Shown: positions 27,540 through 36,442 of the stretch, one piece after another
Layout of the letters: each line of letters begins with the position of its first letter
Numbering within the stretch: position 1 is the first letter of the stretch
Assembly: GCA_030602565.1 (NCBI GenBank)
Contig: JAUVZL010000008.1
Span: forward strand, 1-61,880
Length of the DNA stretch: 61,880 nt
Reading direction: 5' to 3'
Origin: Candidatus Stahliibacteriota bacterium
Lineage (GTDB): Bacteria; Hydrothermota; Tepidihabitantia; SM23-42
Made by a program: the position numbers and the translations under genes
The notes under the pieces: model-generated
What the model saw: the letters and a program-made list of their open reading frames with translations, nothing else
Databases searched by the model: none
What the model was told of the DNA's origin: nothing

Positions 27540-28546
27540 TAGGCTCTCCTAATAACGTACTCAAGCAAATCGACCATGCGTACAGAATAACCCCATTCAT
27601 TGTCATACCAGGATAAGACCTTAACAAGGTTACCATTAACTTTTGTCAACAAAGAGTCAAAGATAGATGAATACGCGTTCCCAATGAAATCAGATGAAAC
27701 TAATGGTTCTTCACAATAGTATAAGTAACCCTTGAGTTTACCTTGCGAAGCGTCTTTGAACGCTTTGTTGACCTCCTCGACCGTTGTTTCTTTCCCGAGT
27801 TCTGCAACAAAATCGACTATTGAAACATCAACTGTTGGTACGCGCAGCGCTATGGCATCGAGCTTTCCTTTAAGATCCGGGAACAAACCGATGATCGCCT
27901 TGGCCGCGCCAGTCGTCGTCGGAATCATTGACAATGCAGCAGCCCTTGCCCGGCGCAGGTCTTTATGGGGCAGATCCAGGATCCTCTGGTCACTGGTATA
28001 GGAATGGATCGTTGTCATGTAACCTCTTTTTATTGTGAATGCCTCATGGAGGACCTTGACAACCGGGGCAAAGCAGTTTGTTGTACAAGAAGCATTAGAG
28101 AATATCATATCCTTTTTCGGGTCATACGCATTTTCGTTAATACCCATGACAAATGACGGGATTTTTGGTTCGCCCTTACCAGGTGCAGAAAGCATGACTT
28201 TCTTGGCACCCGCCTTTATGTGGAGCTCAACCTTGCTATACTCCCGAAATATGCCCGAACATTCCACAATATAACTGACACCGAGTTCTTTCCACGGTAA
28301 TTTTGAAGGGTCTTTTTCAGAAAACACTTTGTATTCTTTGGCATCAACGACGATGGCGCCGTCTTTTGCCTTGACTTCTGGGCCAAATGTTCGGTGTACT
28401 GAATCATATTTTAATAAATGTGCCAAAGTCTGTGCATCGGTGATATCATTTATTGCAACGATATCAAATTTCTCACTCTTATATCCAGCCCTGAAAACCA
28501 ATCTGCCAATCCTCCCAAAGCCATTAATGGCAACTTTCGGTTTCAT
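27539..28546 (-). CDS. gap: Glyceraldehyde-3-phosphate dehydrogenase
   Basis: The 335-residue enzyme has the Rossmann start INGFGRIGRLVFR, the catalytic ASCTTNC motif, the conserved SYTSDQRILDLPHKDLRRARAAA stretch (read to R-R-A-R-A-A) and WYDNEWGYSVRMVDL. The Asp of VAINDITD indicates NAD rather than NADP. It leads gap-pgk-tpiA and has an AAGGAGG site and a promoter that diverges from murJ. Confidence 0.97.
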   Translation of the reverse strand: MKPKVAINGFGRIGRLVFRAGYKSEKFDIVAINDITDAQTLAHLLKYDSVHRTFGPEVKAKDGAIVVDAKEYKVFSEKDPSKLPWKELGVSYIVECSGIFREYSKVELHIKAGAKKVMLSAPGKGEPKIPSFVMGINENAYDPKKDMIFSNASCTTNCFAPVVKVLHEAFTIKRGYMTTIHSYTSDQRILDLPHKDLRRARAAALSMIPTTTGAAKAIIGLFPDLKGKLDAIALRVPTVDVSIVDFVAELGKETTVEEVNKAFKDASQGKLKGYLYYCEEPLVSSDFIGNAYSSIFDSLLTKVNGNLVKVLSWYDNEWGYSVRMVDLLEYVIRRA

Positions 28547-28580
28547 ATCGCCTCCTTTTTAGTCCATCAATATACGTTAC

Positions 28581-28608
28581 ATTATATACACCTTCACTCT
28601 AAAGTCAA
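28581..28608 (-). promoter_or_regulatory. Promoter of gap-pgk-tpiA
   Basis: On the minus strand: TTGACT (28608-28603), 16 bp, TATAAT (28586-28581). The leader to the ATG at 28546 is about 30 nt. Confidence 0.75.
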
Positions 28609-28650
28609 CCAGATAAACTAAAGCAATCAAAAAGACCCGGGCTGACCACA

Positions 28651-28678
28651 TTGACACAAGTTATATATTCCATATAAT
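28651..28678 (+). promoter_or_regulatory. Leaderless promoter of murJ
   Basis: TTGACA (28651-28656), 16 bp, TATAAT (28673-28678), 5 nt, ATG (28684). No Shine-Dalgarno sequence. Confidence 0.75.
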
Positions 28679-28683
28679 TGCCC

Positions 28684-30240
28684 ATGCCGGATATCACAAG
28701 AGGGGTGCGGGCATTTACTATAGGTACAGCAATCAGCCGGGTCCTGGGACTGATTCGCGAGTCGGTCTTTGCCTACCTTTTCGGCGCGGGTATGACGACC
28801 GATGCCTTTAATGCAGCATTCCGCATCCCCAACCTATTCAGAGATCTCTTTGCAGAAACTGCCCTGTCCGCCGCCTTCATACCTGCCCTGACTTCGGCAA
28901 AACAAAAAGGTAAGGAACAGCAAAACCTTCTTGCCAGCAATGTATTCAATATTCTGGTAATTGTCGTCGGCATAACAGTAGCACTTGGCATTATCTTTTC
29001 ACCGTATATCGTAAAGGTCATTGCATTTGGATTTGGCGCAGTACCGAATAAGCTCAACCTTACCGCTTGTTTGACCACAGTCATCTTTCCTTTCTTGCTT
29101 TTCATTGCCTTTGCTGCCTGGGCAATGGGTTATTTGAATACTGAACAGGAATTCTTCATACCGTCACTGGCTCCTGCTTTTTTCAATGTTCTTTCGATCG
29201 CTACACCAATAATTCTCTATGCGTATTTGGTAAATCGCGGCATCGAACCGATATTTGGCATGGGGATCGGTGTAACTCTGGGTGGTTTGATGCAATTCTT
29301 AATACAAATCCCAAGGCTCTATAATAAAGGGTTTCGCTACCGGCTTTATATTAATTTCAAAGATCCCGGCTTCAAGAAAATTATCCCACTATTTATCCCC
29401 GTAGCAATGGGTCTTGCTGCCTCAAGGATAAATGTTACCGTGGATATTTTCCTAATATCACTCCTTGCCGAACGCAGCATGACCTGGCTCAACTATGCGT
29501 TTCGGATAATGCACTTACCCCTGGGTCTGTTTGGCATAGCGGTTGGTACTGTTGCCTTACCCACGATTTCAAAATATGTCGTTCAAGGAAAGCACGCTGA
29601 AGCAAAAACCACATTGTTTGATTCGCTTAAGTTCGTTTTTTTTCTCACTATTTCAAGCGCGGCGATAATTGCTTTTCTCTCTCATCCAATTACGCGTCTC
29701 ATCTATGAACGTGGCATGTTCACACGCGTTGACACCGATGCAACAAAGATAGCTTTAATTCTCTATATCATCGGCATACCTTTTGTCGCCGGGGTGCGAA
29801 ATGTCGCAGCGCTTTTTTATGCATATAAAGATTCTAAAACGCCGATGTATGCAAGTTTTGTTGCGGTCGGCGTGAATGTAATCTTAAACCTGGTCTTGAT
29901 GCGTATCATTGGATTCCGGGCATTTCCTTTGTCAACGACAATATCATCGTTTTTAAACCTTGCAATCTTATTCTATTTCCTGCCGCGCAAAGTCGGTAAG
30001 TTCAGATTATTGCCATTAGTAAAATACTTTGTCTTGCTTGGGATCGCAGCTTGTGCAGCCGGCTTAGCTGCAATGGTCATCAATGACTTCCTTGTTAATG
30101 CAATAGGTCTTGCCTTTGTCAATCAGCTATTGAACCTTCTTATTAGCGGAATTATTGCCTTGGTGATTTTCTATAGTCTGTGCCTGATTCTCGGTCTTGG
30201 TGAAGCCAAAGATTTTCTAAAACGCCTGGTTAAACGCTAA
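28684..30240 (+). CDS. murJ: Lipid II flippase MurJ
   Basis: The 518-residue integral membrane protein of the MOP superfamily flips the peptidoglycan precursor lipid II across the inner membrane. It has about 14 hydrophobic helices and the MurJ signatures at the N-terminus (SRVLGLIRESVFAYLFGAG-x-x-x-DAFNAAFRIPNLFRDLFAE) and in helix 7-8 (SRINVTVDIFLISLLAERSMTWLNYAFRI, LPLGLFGIAVGTVALPT). Arg-rich loops match the charged central cavity. An in-frame TTG at 28678 lies on the last base of the -10 box and is rejected in favour of the ATG at 28684, which fits the leaderless geometry. Confidence 0.95.
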   Translation: MPDITRGVRAFTIGTAISRVLGLIRESVFAYLFGAGMTTDAFNAAFRIPNLFRDLFAETALSAAFIPALTSAKQKGKEQQNLLASNVFNILVIVVGITVALGIIFSPYIVKVIAFGFGAVPNKLNLTACLTTVIFPFLLFIAFAAWAMGYLNTEQEFFIPSLAPAFFNVLSIATPIILYAYLVNRGIEPIFGMGIGVTLGGLMQFLIQIPRLYNKGFRYRLYINFKDPGFKKIIPLFIPVAMGLAASRINVTVDIFLISLLAERSMTWLNYAFRIMHLPLGLFGIAVGTVALPTISKYVVQGKHAEAKTTLFDSLKFVFFLTISSAAIIAFLSHPITRLIYERGMFTRVDTDATKIALILYIIGIPFVAGVRNVAALFYAYKDSKTPMYASFVAVGVNVILNLVLMRIIGFRAFPLSTTISSFLNLAILFYFLPRKVGKFRLLPLVKYFVLLGIAACAAGLAAMVINDFLVNAIGLAFVNQLLNLLISGIIALVIFYSLCLILGLGEAKDFLKRLVKR

Positions 30241-30315
30241 GCTGAATAGTTGTAAAACAATACACAAAGTCTCATCAACTCCTAAATTTAGAGGGCTACA
30301 AGAGGACTCATAAAA

Positions 30316-30373
30316 GGCGCAGAGAGGGCTATGAAGGCTTTTCTCTTGTTGCCTTTAATAGCCCTTTTCTGCC
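30316..30373. terminator. Bidirectional terminator-like hairpin between murJ and the M14 gene
   Basis: The arms 30316-30332 (GGCGCAGAGAGGGCTAT) and 30359-30373 (ATAGCCCTTTTCTGCC region) pair with a few bulges, and a smaller GAAGGC/GCCTTT pair lies within. It sits between two convergent genes and has T-runs on the 3' side. The free energy was not computed. Confidence 0.5.
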
Positions 30374-30387
30374 ATCTTCTTTTTAAC

Positions 30388-32676
30388 TTACCTTAATAGT
30401 ACCGCCTTTTCTGTTTTCTGATAGTCGTCAGTCTCCCCTACGGGACTTGCAGCAAAACGCACAAAGTACACACCGGCAGGAACTTCGCGATCTAAATCAT
30501 CTTTGCCATCCCAGGAGATAGTAGAAGCAAGAGGCAAGAAGCCAGCCCGCCCCGCTTCGCGGAGCGAGGCCGGGGAAGATAGATTAAAAGATCTGATTAT
30601 TCTGCCCGAGACATCATAAATTTCCAAAGTGAAATCTTGCATCTCAATATTCCCTGTCTGAAATCCAATATCTATTCTGTCTCGAAACGGATTTGGGAAT
30701 ATCGATAGACTCGGTATCGTGGAGCGAATCTCAAAATTCGGTGTCTCAGCAATACCAACGACCACGTCAGCCCTTTCCAAACAGGAATAATCACCCCATG
30801 CCCAGGCATTGTTATATCCCTTGACATAGTAATAAAACTCACCCTCAGCATGCCCAGTAAACTGGTAAGATGTATCAGATATACTTGAAGAAATCGTGTT
30901 CACGTCTGCAAAGAGGCATGCTGGAGAGATATCGTCAACATAAAAACCACCGTTTAGAGTATATTGATCAGTCATTGAACGGAACCTGAAATAAACAGAC
31001 TTGCCTACCCAGGAATTCAATGAATATGCTTTCCTTATCCAGGAACTCTGATTGCCGTTAAAACGTGTCGTATCCATATTATACCAGTACTTTGTATCCT
31101 CGGAAATTTCAACGACTGCAACATCATAGTTAGTTTCCAGGTTATAGCGGCACCAGAAAGTAAGCGAATCACCGGTTTGCACAAGATAAGGATGCGTAGT
31201 GTAAACAGCGTGATTCATTTTATTAATGTTTCCAGACCAGAAACTGTGCGTACCAGAATGGGCTTGGCTCGTGCTCAGGGTAAACCCATTGAGTACCCAG
31301 CGGCTCGTGCCCGATTCAAGGTCATCTTCAATAATCGAAGGGTTGAATAACTCAACAATCTCCCATTGTAACGGCTCATTAAAAACCGGGTTTTTGGCAT
31401 GCCAGTAGATCGTGAAATCCTCGCCCACCGTACCGAGCGGATAAAGGGTTGGCGGTGGTACTATGGTTCTCACTAACAGTACAATAGAATCGCAGATCCC
31501 GGCGAGATATTCAAGAGCCTTGAAATTCTGATGAATAATATGATCGAGCTGACTCACCGGCTGGTAAAATGAAGTTCCGATCTCCGTGGTGAATGAAAGG
31601 TTTGATACGCCACCAACATATCGCGACCAACCATAAAACCAGTCCACGGACGAACCACTGACTGGATATATAGTTATCGCAATAGGACCACGATCATAGT
31701 ATCCACCTCCTAATCGCTGTACTAAATCTGCTGCATTATTACCAAAATGGTTGTAGAGGGCTGAATCAGGTGTCTGCTGGTATTTCCAGCCCCATGGCCA
31801 CATGAGCATTTCACCAGAACTGTGATAGCTCATATTTGCATTACAGATATGGGATTTGACATAGCGCGTCAAAGCCCTTGTTTCATCACCTGAGTTTGCA
31901 TAGGCACCGGCAAAGAGGTCTGAAGCTGGTCGGTGGCTTGCTTTACCATTATCAACTGCACCCCACTCGCCTTCAAGCTCTGATGTACACCCTGCATAGT
32001 TGCGATTCGCGTCAGTCCCAGTGGTGTCGCCAAAGGGTTCGCGGTTCTTGCGCCACCAATTGCCTGACGGATAATCGTGTAAGTAGCCATCAGCATTTAT
32101 TATCGGGAAGCAGTACAGTTCCGTATTATCAATAATATCGGTAATATTGCCTACAGTACCGTATGCTCTAAGCATGGAATCTGCGAAAAACAGTACCGTG
32201 GGAATACAAGCCCATTCGCGCGAATGATGGAGACCATCGACCAAAAAACCTGGCTCATCATCTTCTTCAACATGGACATTATCAGATATTTTGACACCGT
32301 ACATCCAATTACCTTGATAAGTCGGGATCGGCAAAGAATCAAGTTTACAGATCGAAGGGTAATTCTGAACCATCTGCTGGAGACTGTCGTTTACCTCTGT
32401 ATATGACAGATACGCAGCCCGCACCTGCTCTTTAATATAAGCAATACTGAAGACGATTATTTCATACGACAAACCGGATCCGCGTATCTTCATCAAGACG
32501 TCTTGGTCAGCAACAATGTCATAGTATTCATTAGCACGCGCACTGGCAATGTCCAAATCATATTTGGGCGAGATTTTAGTCAAATCCTTCCAAGCCGGTG
32601 CATAGACCCTTACTATCATATCCTGGCTCAGTGCAATACTTACATAAATCAGTAATAAGATAATGATTTTTTTCAT
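30388..32676 (-). CDS. Secreted M14 zinc carboxypeptidase with C-terminal sorting-type tail
   Basis: This 762-residue exported protease starts at the ATG 32676 with AAAAGGAG upstream and a clean signal peptide (MKKIIILLLIYVSIALS). The M14 domain (~90-405) has the zinc pair in DGLHHSREWA, the ANRNYAG and SYHSSGEMLMWPWGW blocks, and the catalytic Glu in TTEIGTSFY. Immunoglobulin-like regions follow. The end (LSIFPNPFRDRIDIGF ... DVSGRIIRSF ... PAGVYFVRF) is a type IX-like / FlgD-like sorting or anchoring domain. A GC-rich in-frame insertion lies within that domain at 30541-30575. A reading from 32727 is rejected. Confidence 0.92.
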   Translation of the reverse strand: MKKIIILLLIYVSIALSQDMIVRVYAPAWKDLTKISPKYDLDIASARANEYYDIVADQDVLMKIRGSGLSYEIIVFSIAYIKEQVRAAYLSYTEVNDSLQQMVQNYPSICKLDSLPIPTYQGNWMYGVKISDNVHVEEDDEPGFLVDGLHHSREWACIPTVLFFADSMLRAYGTVGNITDIIDNTELYCFPIINADGYLHDYPSGNWWRKNREPFGDTTGTDANRNYAGCTSELEGEWGAVDNGKASHRPASDLFAGAYANSGDETRALTRYVKSHICNANMSYHSSGEMLMWPWGWKYQQTPDSALYNHFGNNAADLVQRLGGGYYDRGPIAITIYPVSGSSVDWFYGWSRYVGGVSNLSFTTEIGTSFYQPVSQLDHIIHQNFKALEYLAGICDSIVLLVRTIVPPPTLYPLGTVGEDFTIYWHAKNPVFNEPLQWEIVELFNPSIIEDDLESGTSRWVLNGFTLSTSQAHSGTHSFWSGNINKMNHAVYTTHPYLVQTGDSLTFWCRYNLETNYDVAVVEISEDTKYWYNMDTTRFNGNQSSWIRKAYSLNSWVGKSVYFRFRSMTDQYTLNGGFYVDDISPACLFADVNTISSSISDTSYQFTGHAEGEFYYYVKGYNNAWAWGDYSCLERADVVVGIAETPNFEIRSTIPSLSIFPNPFRDRIDIGFQTGNIEMQDFTLEIYDVSGRIIRSFNLSSPASLREAGRAGFLPLASTISWDGKDDLDREVPAGVYFVRFAASPVGETDDYQKTEKAVLLR
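30541..30575 (-). repeat. GC-rich palindromic insertion inside the M14 gene
   Basis: Thirty of these 35 bases are G or C. They can fold as CCGC-TTC-GCGG (30552-30562) or CGCT-N6-AGCG (30553-30566), and the flanks are much less GC-rich. The segment is read in frame as part of SLREAGRAGF, splitting the beta-sheet domain between RSFNLSS and TISWDGKDD, where relatives of this domain usually run on directly. It looks like a palindromic element that tolerates being translated. Confidence 0.6.
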
Positions 32677-32793
32677 TGTCTCTCCTTTTGATGTTCTCTG
32701 TACTATCCTAATACATATCCTATTCACATATTAATAAACCATAATTATATAGACTTAAACCTATTAGGCAACACTCTATTCTTCTTTCCTTAA

Positions 32794-32821
32794 TTATAAT
32801 ACCAATTATAAAAATGTCAAG
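32794..32821 (-). promoter_or_regulatory. Promoter of the M14 gene
   Basis: On the minus strand: TTGACA (32821-32816), 16 bp, TATAAT (32799-32794). The predicted leader to the ATG at 32676 is about 110 nt, long for this window. I see no named riboswitch in it. Confidence 0.7.
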
Positions 32822-32843
32822 CCTAAACGAAACATGTGATTTG

Positions 32844-33557
32844 CTAAGCGACCCGGCCAATCCTCATCAGCCGAATCGATTTCCATTGCCATACTTTTAT
32901 GATATCCCAAAGTGACCGGGCTTCACGGCCCAGGTCAAAAGAGAAGTATATAAAAAGCGGTTTGCCCTTGAGGTTCTTCTTATGCAAAGGACCCCAGAAC
33001 CTTGAATCCATTGAATTATCACGGTTATCACCCATGACAAAAACATAATCATCAGGTACTACAACTGGGCCGAAATTGTCCCTTACATGGATCTTCAAGA
33101 TATCATAGAGCTCAGCTTGTTCCCATGCCCGCTGATAGAGCTTGCGGTCTAGGTTGACCGGTTTATACACATTATAATCAGCATGTCGGGTATAAGGCTC
33201 TGATATTTTTTTGCCATTAATATACAACACCTTATTTATTACCTGGACAGTATCACCTTCAATGGCAACACAACGTTTCACAAAATCCCGTTTCTCGAAA
33301 GGATATTGAAAAACGACAATTTCACCACGTCGGGGCAATCTTCCTGGAATCAATGGGATCTGATGAACTGAAAATGGAACCGGAATTTTGACACCATAGA
33401 TAAAGCGGTTAACGAGCAAAGCATCGCCCACCAACAAGGTTTTCTCCATCGACGGTGTGGGTATTACATATGCCTGCACGAAAAATGCCCTGAGAACCAA
33501 AACCACCGCGATAACGATTATCCAGGTTACTATTTCCCGTTTGATCTTATCCTTCAT
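32844..33557 (-). CDS. lepB: Signal peptidase I
   Basis: The 237-residue membrane protease removes signal peptides. One N-terminal transmembrane helix (~10-28) precedes the catalytic Ser36 in PTPSMEKTL and the general-base Lys94 in DFVKRCVAIEGD. GDNRDNSMDSRFWG is the conserved C-terminal box. The TTG at 33563 is part of the -10 box. The ATG at 33557 lies 33 nt from the T of TTGACT, the leaderless spacing, and is chosen as start. Confidence 0.95.
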   Translation of the reverse strand: MKDKIKREIVTWIIVIAVVLVLRAFFVQAYVIPTPSMEKTLLVGDALLVNRFIYGVKIPVPFSVHQIPLIPGRLPRRGEIVVFQYPFEKRDFVKRCVAIEGDTVQVINKVLYINGKKISEPYTRHADYNVYKPVNLDRKLYQRAWEQAELYDILKIHVRDNFGPVVVPDDYVFVMGDNRDNSMDSRFWGPLHKKNLKGKPLFIYFSFDLGREARSLWDIIKVWQWKSIRLMRIGRVA

Positions 33558-33562
33558 AGGCA

Positions 33563-33590
33563 ATTATAATGCGTTTTGCACTGAAGTCAA
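33563..33590 (-). promoter_or_regulatory. Leaderless promoter of lepB
   Basis: On the minus strand: TTGACT (33590-33585), 16 bp, TATAAT (33568-33563), 5 nt, ATG (33557). No ribosome site. Confidence 0.75.
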
Positions 33591-33665
33591 TAATGTCATT
33601 AATTGCCCTCTTTTCGCCTTCTCGGCGCCCTCTTTCAGACCTATCAAGAGAATATCAATTATACC

Positions 33666-33693
33666 TTGACTTATCCATCATTATATATAAAAT
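33666..33693 (+). promoter_or_regulatory. Promoter of tRNA-Val
   Basis: TTGACT (33666-33671), 16 bp, TAAAAT (33688-33693). The tRNA begins 17 nt later. The region between this and the lepB promoter (33591-33665) shows nothing else. Confidence 0.6.
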
Positions 33694-33710
33694 AGAAAAT
33701 GCAATGTTAT

Positions 33711-33786
33711 GGGCGGTTAGCTCAGCCTTGGTTAGAGCGTCTGCGTGACATGCAGAAGGTCACCCGTTCAAGTCGGGTACCGCCCA
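33711..33786 (+). tRNA. tRNA-Val (anticodon GAC)
   Basis: A full cloverleaf folds by eye. The acceptor stem is GGGCGGT with ACCGCCC (discriminator A at 33786), D arm GCTC/GAGC, anticodon stem TCTGC/GCAGA with loop GTGACAT (anticodon GAC at 33747-33749), and T arm ACCCG-TTCAAGT-CGGGT. The CCA end is not encoded (ATG follows the discriminator). The next gene starts 55 bp downstream and has no promoter of its own that I can see, so it may be read from the tRNA promoter. Confidence 0.96.
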
Positions 33787-33841
33787 TGTTTTCCCATCGA
33801 GGCTATTTTGGACAGAAAAACCCATCACCAGGAAAAGACCA

Positions 33842-34558
33842 ATGGAAGACATACTGGATATCCTCATAACTATTCAGAAACTCGATGATGAGAGAAACGA
33901 TACGACATCTGAAATAGAATCAATCCCCGCTAAAATTGAACATTTAGAAAAAGAAATAATGGAAGCAAATACTGCACTTAATGAAAAAACAACTCGTATC
34001 CAGGAGATTCGCAAGATCTACAAAATCAAAGAAGGCGACATTGCTGAAAACGAAAATAAACTCGCTAAATTAAACAACCAGACCTTTGCTGTAAAAACCA
34101 ATGAGGAATACCGCGCAATCCTCAATGAAATTGATTTCTTGAAAAAAGAAAATAAGAAAATTGAAGACGAAATGATAAACCTCCTGGAAGAGGAAGAACA
34201 ACTAATGAACTTAATAGAAAAGTTCAAATCAGAAACCAAGGATTTCATCAGTAAGAAAAGTGGAGAAATCGACAATATCAAAAGGCATAATGAAGAATTG
34301 ATCGAATATCTAGCTAAACTAAAGGCTGATTTCGATACCAACTTTGGCAAACTTCCCAATGATATCAAGGAGCAGTACAATAGAATAAAGGAAGTCCGCG
34401 GCAATGCGGTCTGTTTGATCCATGATGAAACATGTACGGGATGCTTTGCGAATCTCACGCCCCAATTTTTCAATGAACTCAAGAAAAGGAGTGAACTGCT
34501 CCTGTGTGGTAGTTGCGGTCGCATATTAGTATACGCTGACTTTGATAAAAAAAATTAA
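33842..34558 (+). CDS. Coiled-coil protein with C4 zinc ribbon (CdsZ/CT398 family)
   Basis: The 238-residue cytoplasmic protein is an antiparallel coiled coil (~10-185) ending in a treble zinc ribbon, CTGC near residue 200 and CGSCGRIL near 222-229. This is the zf-RING_7 family, widespread and poorly understood, and often next to rnhA or the Nif3-like gene as here. The coil has V-K-T-N-E-E-Y-R-A in its hairpin, which is conserved. A role in RNA or DNA handling is a guess. Confidence 0.88.
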   Translation: MEDILDILITIQKLDDERNDTTSEIESIPAKIEHLEKEIMEANTALNEKTTRIQEIRKIYKIKEGDIAENENKLAKLNNQTFAVKTNEEYRAILNEIDFLKKENKKIEDEMINLLEEEEQLMNLIEKFKSETKDFISKKSGEIDNIKRHNEELIEYLAKLKADFDTNFGKLPNDIKEQYNRIKEVRGNAVCLIHDETCTGCFANLTPQFFNELKKRSELLLCGSCGRILVYADFDKKN

Positions 34559-34576
34559 GAAAACCGGCGAGACCTG

Positions 34577-35041
34577 ATGTCTGCACCCTCTTTCCATCCT
34601 CTGATTGTATATGTGGACGGTTCATCGCGCGGCAACCCTGGACCTGCCGGCATCGGCGTCGCGGTTTTTTCGGCAAACAATCTATCCAAACCATTGGAAG
34701 AAATCTCCTGCTACATCGGTATAGCAACGAACAATGTTGCTGAATATGAGGCAGTCATTCACGCATTGAGATGGTTGATCAAATCAGGAAAAAAATCCTG
34801 CACAATAAAACTTGACTCTGAACTCGTTTATAAACAAGTTACTGGTCAGTATAAAGTACGAAAAGCGCATATTGCTCACCAGATTAAAAGGGTCCATAGA
34901 TTAAGAGAACGACTTGGAGAAATTTCATTTGTCCTGGTGCCACGTGCTGATAATAAAACTGCAGATCGTCTTGCTCGGCAGGCATCGAACGGGGTAAAGG
35001 TCAGCAAGAAATCCTTCAAACAACGCACACTACTCGAATAG
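34577..35041 (+). CDS. rnhA: Ribonuclease HI
   Basis: The 154-residue enzyme cleaves the RNA strand of RNA-DNA hybrids. The four catalytic acidic residues are seen: Asp in VYVDGSSRGNPGP, Glu in NNVAEYEAVIHAL, Asp in IKLDSELVYKQV and Asp in ADNKTADRLAR. No N-terminal hybrid-binding domain. It begins 18 bp after the zinc-ribbon gene. Confidence 0.95.
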   Translation: MSAPSFHPLIVYVDGSSRGNPGPAGIGVAVFSANNLSKPLEEISCYIGIATNNVAEYEAVIHALRWLIKSGKKSCTIKLDSELVYKQVTGQYKVRKAHIAHQIKRVHRLRERLGEISFVLVPRADNKTADRLARQASNGVKVSKKSFKQRTLLE

Positions 35042-35054
35042 AAGATTGGGTATC

Positions 35055-35082
35055 TTGACAACTACTTGAAATAGAATACACT
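35055..35082 (+). promoter_or_regulatory. Promoter of trkH
   Basis: TTGACA (35055-35060), 16 bp, TACACT (35077-35082), 6 nt, ATG (35089): nearly the leaderless spacing. A TAGAAT at 35072 would give an 11-bp spacer and is less likely. Confidence 0.55.
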
Positions 35083-35088
35083 AATTCA

Positions 35089-36435
35089 ATGAAAATTTCG
35101 AAAGAAATAAATGCGCCACGCCTTTTGATTTTTGGCTATCTTGGCATTATCAGTATTAGCACATTGCTGCTGCTTCTGCCATTTTCCACGACCAATGGTA
35201 TTTCAGTCATTGACGCGCTATTTACCGCTTCATCCGGCTTATGTGTTACCGGCTTGATCGTCAAGAATATGGCACTTGACTTTACCTTATTCGGAAAATG
35301 TATTATCCTTACGCTCATTCAAATCGGTGGTCTTGGCTACATGACCCTTTCAACAACCTTCTTCTTTTTTCTTGGAAAAAAAATATCCTTGCGTGACCGA
35401 GTTCTTTTCAAGGAATCGATTAATGTCCTTTCTTTTGAAAACCTGAAACGTTTTGCCTGGCGTGTATTCAGAATAACCATAGCTCTGGAACTGATCGGCA
35501 CCATACTTTTCTATATCTTCTTCTTGAAGAAATTCAACCCGCTTACTGCTCTGGGCCATGCGTTTTTTCACTCGGTATCTGCATTCTGCAATGCCGGCTT
35601 CTCAACTTTTTCCGAAAACTTGAGTCTTTTTTCAAGTTCAACCGGTGTGCCACTTACCGCTGCCGCGTTATTTATTATTGGCGGTCTGGGTTTTATTGTC
35701 ATCTCTGATGTTTTCATGACCTTTGTAAAAAAAGCTAAAAAACGCTTGTCCTTGCACACAATAATCGTGCTGAGGACAACGCTAGCTTTCATTGTTTGCG
35801 GTACCATATTCATTCTCGTACGCGAAGGTCACCACGCATTGCAGGGATATACGTTTGCCGAGAAACTCCTCTTTTCCTTTTTCCAGGCAGTTACGCCGCG
35901 GACTGCCGGCTTCAACACCTTTTCCATATCAATGTTCTCGCCAATAACCCTGCTCATGTTTATGCTCTTCATGTTCATCGGCGCTTCTCCTGGCGGTACT
36001 GGTGGTGGCGTAAAAACAACGACCTTTGCATTACTCTGCAAATGGATAAAAGAATTGCTCCTGGGTCGCTACAGTGATATTTCCACCCACAAGAAAAGAA
36101 TACCTATTGAGCAGGCTTTTAGATCTTTCGTTATTGTGGGGCTGGCTGTATTTGTTGTGATTCTCTCGTTTGCCTTGATCATGCTTTTTGACAATCCGCG
36201 ACCCCTGAAAGCTCTTTTTGAGGTCTTTTCAGCTTTGGGAACAGTTGGACTTTCTTTGGGTTCAGCTTTGAAGCCATTTTGTAGTTTCTCATATGATCTC
36301 TCATGGATCAGTAAACTGGTGATAATAATAACCATGATAACTGGTCGTGTAGGAACCATCACTATTGGCAGTGCGCTTTTGCGACCGCACCCAATGGATT
36401 TTAAATATCCAGAAGAACCTATTGTAATCGGGTAA
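35089..36435 (+). CDS. TrkH/KtrB-type potassium transporter membrane subunit
   Basis: The 448-residue protein has four repeats of two membrane helices around a pore loop. Selectivity-filter glycines are visible in SSGLCVTGL, FCNAGFSTF, TPRTAGFNTF and LGTVGLSLG. It takes up K+ (or Na+) across the inner membrane and normally needs a cytosolic TrkA/KtrA RCK partner, which is not in this window. It could be KtrB by size. It ends 7 bp before the amidohydrolase. Confidence 0.92.
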   Translation: MKISKEINAPRLLIFGYLGIISISTLLLLLPFSTTNGISVIDALFTASSGLCVTGLIVKNMALDFTLFGKCIILTLIQIGGLGYMTLSTTFFFFLGKKISLRDRVLFKESINVLSFENLKRFAWRVFRITIALELIGTILFYIFFLKKFNPLTALGHAFFHSVSAFCNAGFSTFSENLSLFSSSTGVPLTAAALFIIGGLGFIVISDVFMTFVKKAKKRLSLHTIIVLRTTLAFIVCGTIFILVREGHHALQGYTFAEKLLFSFFQAVTPRTAGFNTFSISMFSPITLLMFMLFMFIGASPGGTGGGVKTTTFALLCKWIKELLLGRYSDISTHKKRIPIEQAFRSFVIVGLAVFVVILSFALIMLFDNPRPLKALFEVFSALGTVGLSLGSALKPFCSFSYDLSWISKLVIIITMITGRVGTITIGSALLRPHPMDFKYPEEPIVIG

Positions 36436-36442
36436 CCCCAAG

